A DNA stretch of 64,000 bases from Acidaminococcus sp. Its GTDB lineage: Bacteria > Bacillota > Negativicutes > Acidaminococcales > Acidaminococcaceae. Both the position numbers and the translations under genes were made by a program. Under the pieces are notes generated by a model. The model saw nothing but the letters and a program-made list of their open reading frames with translations. It searched no databases and had not been told where the DNA came from. Shown one piece after another: positions 8,732 to 16,329 of this stretch. Location: contig DXYB01000003.1 of NCBI GenBank assembly GCA_019416065.1, positions 1-64,000 on the forward strand, in the 5' to 3' direction. Position 1 is the first letter of the stretch; every line of letters begins with the position of its first letter.

Positions 8732-9238
8732 ATGGACTATACTTACGCAAAGAATTTCTGGACAAAGCGGGATGCCAAAGCAAAAAATATGCCACAGGAG
8801 CTATTGGAACAGCGAGTTGCTCTTTTTTTGAAGGAACATAATACCTGCGCTCTAGCTACAGGCTTTGGTAATACGGTGCGCTGTACTACACTCGCCTACC
8901 AATATCGCAAAGGGAAAATTTGCATTTTCTCCGAAGGCGGGGAAAAATTTGGACTCTTGGAACAAAATAAACAAGTAGCCCTCACCATTGCTGATACGTA
9001 TCACGGTCCCGGCACCGCTAAAGGCTTACAAATTGAGGGTACGGCCAAAATACTTAGCCCCGATGAGGCAGATTTTGCATCCCAGCTCACAGAGCTTGGT
9101 TATCCGGCACAGCGATTTCAGAAGATGCATCCTCCACTATTTTGCATTGTCATTTCCCCAGAGCATATCGTCTATATCAATGGCGATTTCAAAAAAGAGG
9201 GCTATAGCGTCCGTCAGCGTCTTACCTATACTGCATAA
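8732..9238 (+). CDS. Pyridoxamine 5'-phosphate oxidase-like FMN-binding split-barrel protein
   Basis: 168 residues with the flavin split-barrel pattern: an N-terminal helix (ELLEQRVALFLKEH), then CALATGFGNTVRCTTLAYQY and KICIFSEGGEKFGLLEQN, followed by VALTIADTY. Such proteins bind FMN or F420/heme and reduce or sense small molecules; function is not assignable. It starts 3 bases after the dehydrogenase stop, so the two are one transcript, ended by a strong terminator. It could be an oxidoreductase linked to the HicDH step, which is speculation. Confidence 0.75.
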   Translation: MDYTYAKNFWTKRDAKAKNMPQELLEQRVALFLKEHNTCALATGFGNTVRCTTLAYQYRKGKICIFSEGGEKFGLLEQNKQVALTIADTYHGPGTAKGLQIEGTAKILSPDEADFASQLTELGYPAQRFQKMHPPLFCIVISPEHIVYINGDFKKEGYSVRQRLTYTA

Positions 9239-9241
9239 AAC

Positions 9242-9294
9242 ACGAGGACTGTAAAGAAAGTACTTACTTTCTCTACAGTCCTCGTTTCATTTTA
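9242..9294 (+). terminator. Intrinsic terminator after the split-barrel gene
   Basis: A roughly 20-bp stem (outer arm ACGAGGACTGTA with TACAGTCCTCGT, inner arm AGAAAGTA with TACTTTCT) followed by TTTCATTTT, starting 4 bases after the stop codon. Confidence 0.9.
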
Positions 9295-9423
9295 CTCGTG
9301 AATTTTTACCTTCCCGATAGCTAGTGACATCTTGGGATCCATTTCATCATATATGGTACTTTTACCGGTATCCAATACTTTGATAGCAGCCATGTCATCC
9401 TCTGTCAAAGTCCTGACAGCTTT
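9292..9423 (-). pseudogene. C-terminal remnant of an aldo/keto reductase
   Basis: Forty-three codons with no start and no N-terminal part. The translation contains LTEDDMAAIKVLDTGKS and then DEMDPKM, matching the end of bacterial aldo/keto reductases (typically LSEEDMAAIA.LDTGKS...DHRDP). It begins directly after the amber stop of the sirtuin gene and in the same frame, ending at TAA 9292-9294. Most likely a deletion removed the rest of the reductase gene. Read-through from the sirtuin is possible but unsupported. Confidence 0.7.
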
Positions 9424-10386
9424 CTAGCCATTCACTGCATCATGCAGTACCTTGCCTATATCCTCCTGGATGCATAAGCTCCGGTCTACGATGGTTTCAG
9501 TGCAAAGAGCGTCCTTGGCATTGATACACACATAAAATGCTCTAGGATTCTCTGCTACGCTTTGCCAAAAATTATATTTAATAATGCTGGGCGTATTCCA
9601 ACCCACGCCCAGTTCCAGGTAGAGGGTCTTCGTCCCCCGGTTCCGCTCCATAAAGGTATCATACCGTCTGGCCGCTGCCTTCCATCCCTCATCCTCTACA
9701 AATTGATCATCGCTGCGGAGATTCACAGTCATGGCAGCATTTTTCTCATCCGGGCAGAAGGGAACCAGTTCCGTGGGGATGGTCATTTTTAGTTTTTCAG
9801 CAGGTGGCATTTGCAGCGTGTTATCTTTTTTGATGGTAATGCCTTCTGCTTCCAGCATACTGCGAATAATCGGCTCATTGTCATAGGTTTTATGCTTTGC
9901 CACAGAACCCCAGGAAAAATGGCTACTCTGCAATAAGCCGTAATCTCCTTGCGTATAGAAAAGCCGCTCTTTGTCAAATCCCATCCGTTGAAAGCAGTGA
10001 TCCACATTTGTGGTCAGCACAAAATACCCTTTATCTTTAAGAAGTGCTTTTAAATTCTGGAAGACCGCAGGCTTAGGAATGGGCGCATAGCGATTGATCC
10101 AGATATTTCGGCACCAGAATCCCCAGAAGGCTTCTTTTGTAGGAAAAGGATAAAACCCTCCTGTATACATATCCTGAAAATGATAGCGCTGCTCAAAATC
10201 ATAAAAATACTTTTGGAAACGCTCTCCCGTATACACATACCCGGCAGACGTGGATAGTCCACTGCCTGCTCCCACCAGAATCGCATCCGCTTTGGCGATC
10301 TCTTTTTTTAATATATGCAGTTGTTCTCCGTAGGAATAGGCACGCCCTGCAACACCACACTCCAGAGAACTAGAAAAATAGGCCAT
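9424..10386 (-). CDS. Sir2-family protein, class M (SirTM)-like
   Basis: 320 residues with a Sir2 NAD-binding core: GAGSGLSTSAG at 39-49, TTNVD at 125-129, and FVEDEGW near the C-terminal third. The residue aligned with the catalytic histidine is Gln146 (YTQGDYG), a hallmark reported for SirTM enzymes, which ADP-ribosylate lipoylated GcvH-L rather than deacetylate. Of the four cysteines of the usual zinc ribbon only one seems kept (VPFCPDEK), and LQSSHFSW replaces the first CxxC. No GcvH-L or lipoate ligase lies beside it; a zinc macrodomain is 6 kb away. It ends in TAG followed in frame by an aldo/keto reductase tail. Confidence 0.82.
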   Translation of the reverse strand: MAYFSSSLECGVAGRAYSYGEQLHILKKEIAKADAILVGAGSGLSTSAGYVYTGERFQKYFYDFEQRYHFQDMYTGGFYPFPTKEAFWGFWCRNIWINRYAPIPKPAVFQNLKALLKDKGYFVLTTNVDHCFQRMGFDKERLFYTQGDYGLLQSSHFSWGSVAKHKTYDNEPIIRSMLEAEGITIKKDNTLQMPPAEKLKMTIPTELVPFCPDEKNAAMTVNLRSDDQFVEDEGWKAAARRYDTFMERNRGTKTLYLELGVGWNTPSIIKYNFWQSVAENPRAFYVCINAKDALCTETIVDRSLCIQEDIGKVLHDAVNG

Positions 10387-10449
10387 AGGCTCCCTCCCAT
10401 TAATTTAGAATAATCTTTTGGTAGAGTATAAGATGCTTAAAATTCAATG

Positions 10450-10485
10450 CGCCGCATTAGTACTTACTTATGTACCAATACGGCG
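10450..10485 (-). terminator. Possible terminator downstream of tmRNA
   Basis: A long inverted repeat (CGCCG.ATT.GTAC with GTAC.AAT.CGGCG) with an 8-base loop, 45 bases beyond the tmRNA 3' end. The T-run that follows on the minus strand is interrupted, so termination efficiency is uncertain. The rest of the 10387-10529 gap holds nothing else I recognise. Confidence 0.45.
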
Positions 10486-10529
10486 TTTTAGTAACTCATA
10501 TGAAAATCACTTTTTAGGAATAATTTTAA

Positions 10530-10876
10530 TGGTGGAGATGAGGGGAGTCGAACCCCTGTCCGAAAGCATTGCAATGCAACTTTCTCCGAGCGCAGCCAAC
10601 ATACTTTATTTCAGGGTCCTGCGGCCTATTGGCGGGCTGCAAAACACCCTATCCCGTAGAGTTCCCTTAGCGCCCCCGGGAACTGGCACTAAAGTATCCT
10701 GCAAGTGTCGTCCTTTCCTCTCCTGCAGGAAGGGAGAAGAAGAACGTTAGCATTTAAGCTGCTAAAGCGTAAGAATCGTCTGCGTTTATAACGCGTTTCC
10801 ACCGTTTAATGGGGTTGGCGGGATCCCAGCTCGCTTATCACACCACATCTACCCCCGTCGAAACCGGTACACCCCC
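10530..10876 (-). ncRNA. ssrA: tmRNA (transfer-messenger RNA)
   Basis: A 347-nt one-piece tmRNA. The 5' acceptor GGGGGTG pairs with CATCTCC at the 3' end, followed by A and encoded CCA. The 3' T-arm is GGGGTTCGACTCCCC, and the 5' domain has ACCGGTTTCGACGGGG. The tag reading frame ends GCTTTAGCAGCTTAA at 10754-10768, giving a C-terminus of ADDSYALAA from the GCA at 10781-10783; the resume codon could be one or two codons earlier. It rescues stalled ribosomes with SmpB, whose gene is at 44.2 kb. Confidence 0.97.
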
Positions 10877-10897
10877 AGAAGTAAATTGGTATTAATT

Positions 10898-10926
10898 ATT
10901 ATACTCTAATGCCAGTAAAAGTGCAA
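10898..10926 (-). promoter_or_regulatory. Promoter of ssrA
   Basis: -35 TTGCAC (10921-10926) and perfect -10 TATAAT (10898-10903) with a 17-base spacer. The start would fall about 15 bases before the mature 5' end, leaving a short leader for RNase P. Confidence 0.85.
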
Positions 10927-10962
10927 ACTTCCTAACTTTTACTGGCATCAAATACGCAAAAT

Positions 10963-12258
10963 TTATTGCTGCTTATTCTTGGGAAATACAATCTGCTTGG
11001 GGCCCATTTCGGCATTTTCCGGCACCAACACGTCACTGTAATTGATGTTGCGCACGTGAAGGGTATGGCTCCACACATGTTCATGCCGGTGCAAATATCC
11101 GGCAAATGTGATAGGCACCCAGCTCCAGACAAACACAGGATATACAATGGTACATAGCCAGGATTTGGGAGCTGCGTGAATCTTAAAAAGGATAATCGCT
11201 GGTATCACATACTGGGCCACACCGATAACCTGCCACACCGAATAGGGCAATAGTGCATAGAGTACGTTGGTATAAAAGGGCACGTAGGAATAAATAGTGC
11301 TGCATAGTAAAAAGAACGTAGATAGCAGCAAGAAATAAGGCTGAAATAAATCAATCACGCCGTCAAGGATCACAATATCCCGCCGCTTGATTCCCTCTTT
11401 CAACAGTTTAAACAAATAGCGCTCTGCCACGTCAAAATGCCCCTGGGCCCAACGTTTTCGCTGCTTCCAGGACTGCTTAAAGGTAATCACCTTTTCGTCA
11501 TAAACGATAGCATCCTGGCACCAGGTAGTGGGAATCCCTTCCAAGAGGCACTGCATGGTAAACTCCATATCTTCTGTCAGGCAGGTAGCACGCCAACCAT
11601 ATTTTTTCAGGATATCCGTGGCAATACACATACCCGTTCCTCCAAAGACCGAAGACAGGCCAATGGTATATTTAGCCAGATGCCACACATGGTTAACAAT
11701 CCAGAAGTTCAAAGAAAAGGTTCCACTGACCCAGCTGTCATTGGGATTTTTAGAATCCAGATACCCCTGGATCAATTTTTCTCCTTTGCAGAAGCGGTTG
11801 TTCATTTCTTTTAGAAAATCCAGGTGCACCAGGTTATCCGCATCAAAAATACACACTGCATCATACTGCCTTGGCAGGGAAAATAATTTTTTGAACATCC
11901 AAGCCAGGGCAAATCCTTTTCCCTGCTCTTGCGGATCCGTGTTAGTCCGTTCGTACACGGTAGCGCCTTCTTTACTGGCAATAGCGGCGGTTTGGTCCGT
12001 GCAATTATCGGCAATCACGAAAATATCGTACAGCTCATCGGGATAACGGAGCCGTTTCAGGTTGTTCACCAGTTCCCCTACCACCCGTTCCTCGTTATGG
12101 GCAGCCACAATCACCGCAAAAGTGGTTTCCGGCGTCAGGATTTTGTTTTCCTTCTTTCGAGGCAAAATCCCAAAAAGGGAGATACAAAAATAATAAATGG
12201 TAAAGAATACCATCAGGATCTGGAGAGGAATCATGATCAGATCAAAGTAGGTACTCAT
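10963..12258 (-). CDS. Membrane-bound family 2 glycosyltransferase
   Basis: 431 residues. One N-terminal membrane segment precedes a GT-A domain with VIVAAHNEE, a DNCTD motif, the metal-binding FDADN, and the acceptor region TEDMEFT. QRKRWAQGH matches the QxxRW motif of processive enzymes (cellulose, hyaluronan and poly-GlcNAc synthases). Four membrane segments follow the catalytic domain. It probably makes or extends an envelope polysaccharide; the sugar is unknown. It lies 20 bases downstream of pssA and appears to be the last gene of the psd-pssA run. Confidence 0.88.
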   Translation of the reverse strand: MSTYFDLIMIPLQILMVFFTIYYFCISLFGILPRKKENKILTPETTFAVIVAAHNEERVVGELVNNLKRLRYPDELYDIFVIADNCTDQTAAIASKEGATVYERTNTDPQEQGKGFALAWMFKKLFSLPRQYDAVCIFDADNLVHLDFLKEMNNRFCKGEKLIQGYLDSKNPNDSWVSGTFSLNFWIVNHVWHLAKYTIGLSSVFGGTGMCIATDILKKYGWRATCLTEDMEFTMQCLLEGIPTTWCQDAIVYDEKVITFKQSWKQRKRWAQGHFDVAERYLFKLLKEGIKRRDIVILDGVIDLFQPYFLLLSTFFLLCSTIYSYVPFYTNVLYALLPYSVWQVIGVAQYVIPAIILFKIHAAPKSWLCTIVYPVFVWSWVPITFAGYLHRHEHVWSHTLHVRNINYSDVLVPENAEMGPKQIVFPKNKQQ

Positions 12259-12278
12259 AAATCCTGATCCTCCTCTTT

Positions 12279-12965
12279 CTATTTAAATACAGCTTGTCTA
12301 CCAGTAAATCTCACATACACTGCATTAAGGACACCACACATTGTATAGGTAAACATGATCACAAACGGCCAAGCGCCAGGCTGATACCAAAGTACTAGCG
12401 CCCCTAAAATAAAAGCAAGAAACACCGGAACACGGAACAAGGGATTCCCATGCCCCTTAAAATCCGGATAGCGCACCTCACTGTACATGAGTTTCGCTAC
12501 TAAAAGCGTCAAAAGAGCAACTAAAAATGGACTCACCTGCAGTCCACCCAACACAAAGGTAGCGATTACGCAGGCTCCAGCCGGTGCCGGCATCCCCTCA
12601 AAATAGCCATGGATAGCGCTGACATTCACATTAAACCGAGCTAAGCGCATAGCTGCACCAAAAGCAAAAAGTCCAGCAATAATCTGTCCCCAAATTCCGT
12701 AGGCAGACAACCCATAGCAATAAATCAAAACCGCTGGTGCCATACCAAAGGAACAAACATCGCACAAGCTGTCCATCTCTACCCCGAACGGCCCGCTGAC
12801 GCCAAGAGCCCGGGCAGCACGCCCGTCACAGGAATCTGCAAGAATGGCAAATATGATACATAACGGCGCCCAGAAAAATTCTTGTTCCATGGACAAAAAA
12901 ATAGACATAAGCCCAAATAGCTGGCTAAGGCCGCTAATACTGTTTGGAACGATACGTTTATTCAT
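12279..12965 (-). CDS. pssA: CDP-diacylglycerol--serine O-phosphatidyltransferase
   Basis: 228 residues with six to eight membrane segments. The CDP-alcohol phosphotransferase signature is complete, DSCDGRAARALG then GVEMDSLCD (DGxxARx8GxxxDxxxD). It joins CDP-diacylglycerol and serine to give phosphatidylserine. Its ATG overlaps the psd stop (ATGA), so the two are translationally coupled and together give phosphatidylethanolamine. CDP-diacylglycerol would come from cdsA at 19.4 kb. Confidence 0.95.
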   Translation of the reverse strand: MNKRIVPNSISGLSQLFGLMSIFLSMEQEFFWAPLCIIFAILADSCDGRAARALGVSGPFGVEMDSLCDVCSFGMAPAVLIYCYGLSAYGIWGQIIAGLFAFGAAMRLARFNVNVSAIHGYFEGMPAPAGACVIATFVLGGLQVSPFLVALLTLLVAKLMYSEVRYPDFKGHGNPLFRVPVFLAFILGALVLWYQPGAWPFVIMFTYTMCGVLNAVYVRFTGRQAVFK

Positions 12966-13603
12966 TGTACGCTTTGCCTCCCAATGGGCGTTATGCCGCC
13001 TTTTACTTTATCACCTTTGTGTACCAGGATTTCTACATTCCGTGGCATGACGAGTTCCGCACAAGAACCAAACTTAATCATCCCGTAACGATCTCCCTGG
13101 CGCACGCTATTGCCCAAGCTGATCCAGGAAACAATTCTACGTGCCAAGATACCTGCAATCACAATGACCAAAATCCGGTTTTTACCATTATCAATACCTA
13201 CAGCCATCCGCTCGTTGCGAATGGGTGCCGATTCCTTGTAGGCCGGTTCATAGCCACCGGATGTATACCGCATGTATTTAATCGTACCCGTCATAGGGAT
13301 TCGATTCGTATGAATGTTAAAAATGGAAAGAAACATGGTCACCTTGACGGCTGGTTCGTTGAGGAACTCTTTATCATAGAAATCCTCCACACTGACCACA
13401 GTAGCATCGGCAGGTGAATACAAAAGGCTGGGATCTTGGGGCATCTCCTGCACCCGGTCCCGAAAGAAAAACATAAAATAACAGGCTAGCACAAAGGGGA
13501 TCACGGCATACACCGCACCGGCTAAAGCGTAAACCAGTAATGTGATGAGAAGTGTACTGCCTATTAAGGGATATCCATCCTTTACGATCGTGTATTTTGT
13601 CAC
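12962..13603 (-). CDS. psd: Phosphatidylserine decarboxylase proenzyme, short form
   Basis: 213 residues, the length of the short (type II) decarboxylases found in Gram-positive and archaeal-like groups. The N-terminus has membrane segments. SIFNIHTNRIP is the conserved middle motif. Near the C-terminus FGSCAEL stands where most enzymes have LGST or FGST; self-cleavage between G and S would create the pyruvoyl group, and here the next residue is Cys rather than Thr. The start is GTG at 13603 behind GGTGGAGGTGAAGG. Confidence 0.92.
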   Translation of the reverse strand: MTKYTIVKDGYPLIGSTLLITLLVYALAGAVYAVIPFVLACYFMFFFRDRVQEMPQDPSLLYSPADATVVSVEDFYDKEFLNEPAVKVTMFLSIFNIHTNRIPMTGTIKYMRYTSGGYEPAYKESAPIRNERMAVGIDNGKNRILVIVIAGILARRIVSWISLGNSVRQGDRYGMIKFGSCAELVMPRNVEILVHKGDKVKGGITPIGRQSVQ

Positions 13604-13672
13604 GCCTTCACCTCCACCACCATTTGATTATACCTTATCTGCCTGTCTTTGTCCAAAAAAAAGAAGGAAAAA

Positions 13673-14413
13673 TCACGAATTTCGTGCCAATAACACCTTC
13701 AGCATAAACTGGGGGATGGCCATCATCCGTCCCAACCTGCTAGGTTGTTTATACAGCCGATACAGCCATTCCAGGGAAGCTTTCTGCATCCACTGGGGCG
13801 CCCGCTGTACTTTTCCAGCCAGGACGTCAAAACTTCCGCCTAACCCAATACGTAGCGGCGGCACCAGCTCATCCCTGTATTTATGCAGCCAAAATTCCTG
13901 CTTAGGGGCACCCAGTGCGGTAAAAAGTACCTGTGCCCCACTGCCATTGATTTGCTGCACAATTGCTTTTTCTTGTTCTTCCTGGAAATATCCATTACGA
14001 GTCCCCACGATTTTAACTCCGGGATACATTACTTCTGCCTTAGCCTTGGCCGCCTCTCCGATACCAGGAGCTGCTCCGAAAAAGAAAAGTTTGGTACCAT
14101 GCTGGGCACTATATTGCAGTAGTTGTAAAAAAAGGTCATAGCCCGCCACTCGTTCCGGTACCTGATAGCCCAGTTGGCGGCCAGCCCAAACGGCGCCAGC
14201 TCCATCCGGCAGCACTAGATCCACTTCCTGAAGCAATTTTTTATAATCCGGCTGTCTTTGACAAAGCATGATAATCTCTGCATTGGCTGTAACCACCTGT
14301 GTGATTTCTTTTTGCTCAGTACGCATCATCACCCAGGACACTGCTTCTTGCATTGTAAAGGGAGTCACGGGCACCCCCAGGATATTCATAATCGGTTTTT
14401 GCGCCGTATCCAT
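13673..14413 (-). CDS. WecG/TagA/CpsF family glycosyltransferase
   Basis: 246 residues, typical for GT26. The marks are a short N-terminal segment (ILGVPVTPFTMQEAVSWV), VTANAEIIMLCQ, LPDGAGAVW, FFFGAAPGIGEAAKAK and the C-terminal block LGAPKQEFW...GGSFDVLAGK. Relatives add N-acetylmannosaminuronate or ManNAc to undecaprenyl-linked sugars in enterobacterial antigen or teichoic acid. In a diderm the product is probably an LPS or surface glycan, but that is inference. It follows prfC by 12 bases with AAAGGAGG before its ATG. Confidence 0.9.
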   Translation of the reverse strand: MDTAQKPIMNILGVPVTPFTMQEAVSWVMMRTEQKEITQVVTANAEIIMLCQRQPDYKKLLQEVDLVLPDGAGAVWAGRQLGYQVPERVAGYDLFLQLLQYSAQHGTKLFFFGAAPGIGEAAKAKAEVMYPGVKIVGTRNGYFQEEQEKAIVQQINGSGAQVLFTALGAPKQEFWLHKYRDELVPPLRIGLGGSFDVLAGKVQRAPQWMQKASLEWLYRLYKQPSRLGRMMAIPQFMLKVLLARNS

Positions 14414-14425
14414 AGAATGCCTCCT

Positions 14426-16036
14426 TTAAATTGCTCTGGCTTCCGAAGGTACTTCAGTGAAATGGATGCCCGGATTGCGTTCCAATATCCAGTTCAGGTT
14501 CCACTCATTGGCTACCAAAATGACTGGGCGACTTTGACCATCATAGACCAGCATGCTATTGTCCAGTCCCTTCATATTCCGGATCGCTTCCGCATCCTCG
14601 GCATACACCCAACGGGCCACCGTATACGGGAGAGTATCCATCAGTAGTTTTGCATTGTATTCGTTTAACAGCCGGTATTCCAGCACTTCCAGTTGTAATT
14701 GCCCGACTACACCCACCACAAAGCTTTCCATCCCGATATGTTTTTGTTTAAACACCTGGATGGCGCCCTCCTGGGCCAATTGGATAATCCCCTTTTCAAA
14801 CTGTTTCCGTTTCATGGAATCCTTGGGTTGCACCTTGGCAAAAATTTCCGGTGGGAAAATGGGGAAATCTTCAAATTGAATGGCTGGTTTTTGGTTACAA
14901 AGCGTATCTCCGATGGTAAAAATCCCTGGATCAAATATACCGATAATATCACCCGGATAGGCCTTTTCCACACTGGTGCGCTCCTGTGCCAAAAATTGCT
15001 GGGGCTGGGATAGTTTGACCGGTTTATTCCCCTGTACGTGCCACACGGTCATTCCCTTTTCAAAAACGCCAGAGCAGATCCGCATAAAAGAAATCCTGTC
15101 TCGGTGTGCCGGGTTCATATTGGCCTGAATTTTAAAGATAAACGCAGAAAAATCCGGGTCCTCAGGATGAATCAACGCACCATCCTTTAATTTACGAGGT
15201 TGTGGCTGAGGGGACAGTTCCAGAAATTTTTCTAAAAAGCTGCGCACCCCAAAATTGGTCATAGCAGACCCAAAGAACATCGGTGTCAGTTCTCCACGCA
15301 GCATCCGTTCCAGATCAAATTCATCCCCAGCAAGATCTAGCAGTTCAATATCTTCTTTTAGATGTGCCAGATTCTCTTCTCCAACGGCTTCTCGGATCAC
15401 AGGATCTTCCAAGCTTCCCGTGGTACTTTTTAAGATTTTGGAACCATGACTGCTGTCGTTATCAAACAGTTCCACCTGATCTTTCAGACGATCGTAGACG
15501 CCGATATAGTGCCCATCCACTCCAATAGGCCAATTGATAGGATAGGCATTGATATGCAGCACCTTTTCAATTTCGTCCATAAGATCCATAGGCGCCCGGC
15601 CGTAACGGTCCAATTTGTTCACGAACGTAAAAATCGGCAATTTCCGCCGGTGACAAACCCAGAACAATTTCTTTGTCTGGGGCTCCACCCCTTTGGCGGC
15701 ATCGATCAGCATTACTGCGCTGTCGGCCGCAATCAGCGTCCGGTACGTATCCTCACTAAAATCCTGGTGCCCCGGGGTATCCAGGATATTCACCCGGTAA
15801 CCTTCATAATCAAATTGCAGTACAGAACTCGTAACGGAAATCCCTCTTTGTTTTTCAATTTCCATCCAGTCACTCACTGCATGCCGGTTGGCTTTCCGGG
15901 CCTTAACGGAGCCTGCCAGATAAATAGCACCTCCGTAGAGTAATAGTTTTTCCGTCAGTGTGGTTTTACCGGCATCCGGATGAGAAATAATGGCAAAAGT
16001 CCTTCTCTTTTGGATTTTTTCTTCCAGCTCTGTCAT
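14426..16036 (-). CDS. prfC: Peptide chain release factor 3
   Basis: 536 residues, a translational GTPase. G1 is SHPDAGKTT, G3 is DTPGHQDF, G4 is NKLDRYGR. The long domain after the G domain and the RPVILVANEWNLNW-like C-terminus distinguish RF3 from EF-G. It removes RF1 and RF2 from the ribosome after peptide release and has a role in post-peptidyl-transfer quality control. The Shine-Dalgarno is GGGAGG. It probably starts the transcript that runs into the glycosyltransferase and psd-pssA. Confidence 0.96.
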   Translation of the reverse strand: MTELEEKIQKRRTFAIISHPDAGKTTLTEKLLLYGGAIYLAGSVKARKANRHAVSDWMEIEKQRGISVTSSVLQFDYEGYRVNILDTPGHQDFSEDTYRTLIAADSAVMLIDAAKGVEPQTKKLFWVCHRRKLPIFTFVNKLDRYGRAPMDLMDEIEKVLHINAYPINWPIGVDGHYIGVYDRLKDQVELFDNDSSHGSKILKSTTGSLEDPVIREAVGEENLAHLKEDIELLDLAGDEFDLERMLRGELTPMFFGSAMTNFGVRSFLEKFLELSPQPQPRKLKDGALIHPEDPDFSAFIFKIQANMNPAHRDRISFMRICSGVFEKGMTVWHVQGNKPVKLSQPQQFLAQERTSVEKAYPGDIIGIFDPGIFTIGDTLCNQKPAIQFEDFPIFPPEIFAKVQPKDSMKRKQFEKGIIQLAQEGAIQVFKQKHIGMESFVVGVVGQLQLEVLEYRLLNEYNAKLLMDTLPYTVARWVYAEDAEAIRNMKGLDNSMLVYDGQSRPVILVANEWNLNWILERNPGIHFTEVPSEARAI

Positions 16037-16149
16037 GCTGCTGTTCCTCCCATATCTGGTTTTTCCAGATGAAATCCCTTGGTATTATAGCATTTTTGGC
16101 ATGAAAAAACGCCACAAAGCAAACTTTGCGGCGTTTTATTTCAAGAAAA

Positions 16150-16226
16150 TGGTCGGAGCGGCGAGATTCGAACTCACGACCTCTTCCACCCCAAGGAAGC
16201 GCGCTACCAAACTGCGCCACGCCCCG
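16150..16226 (-). tRNA. tRNA-Pro(GGG)
   Basis: 77-nt cloverleaf with encoded CCA. Acceptor CGGGGCG/CGCTCCG with one G-U pair. The anticodon stem CTTCC/GGAAG closes loop TTGGGGT, giving anticodon GGG. The T-loop is TTCGAAT. Confidence 0.96.
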
Positions 16227-16238
16227 AACACAAGCACC

Positions 16239-16267
16239 ATTATAGAATAGATTGGGCAAATCGTCAA
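16239..16267 (-). promoter_or_regulatory. Promoter of tRNA-Pro
   Basis: -35 TTGACG (16262-16267) and -10 TATAAT (16239-16244), spacer 17 bases. It ends 12 bases from the mature tRNA. Confidence 0.85.
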
Positions 16268-16329
16268 GAGGTCCAAGAAAATTTTTCCAGAACCCATACA
16301 TGAGAGAGTAAATACAACCTACTATATGT

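Noticed and set aside
9424..9426. Amber codon of the sirtuin as pyrrolysine
   Set aside because: No pyl genes are seen and the following sequence is from another protein family, so debris is a better reading.
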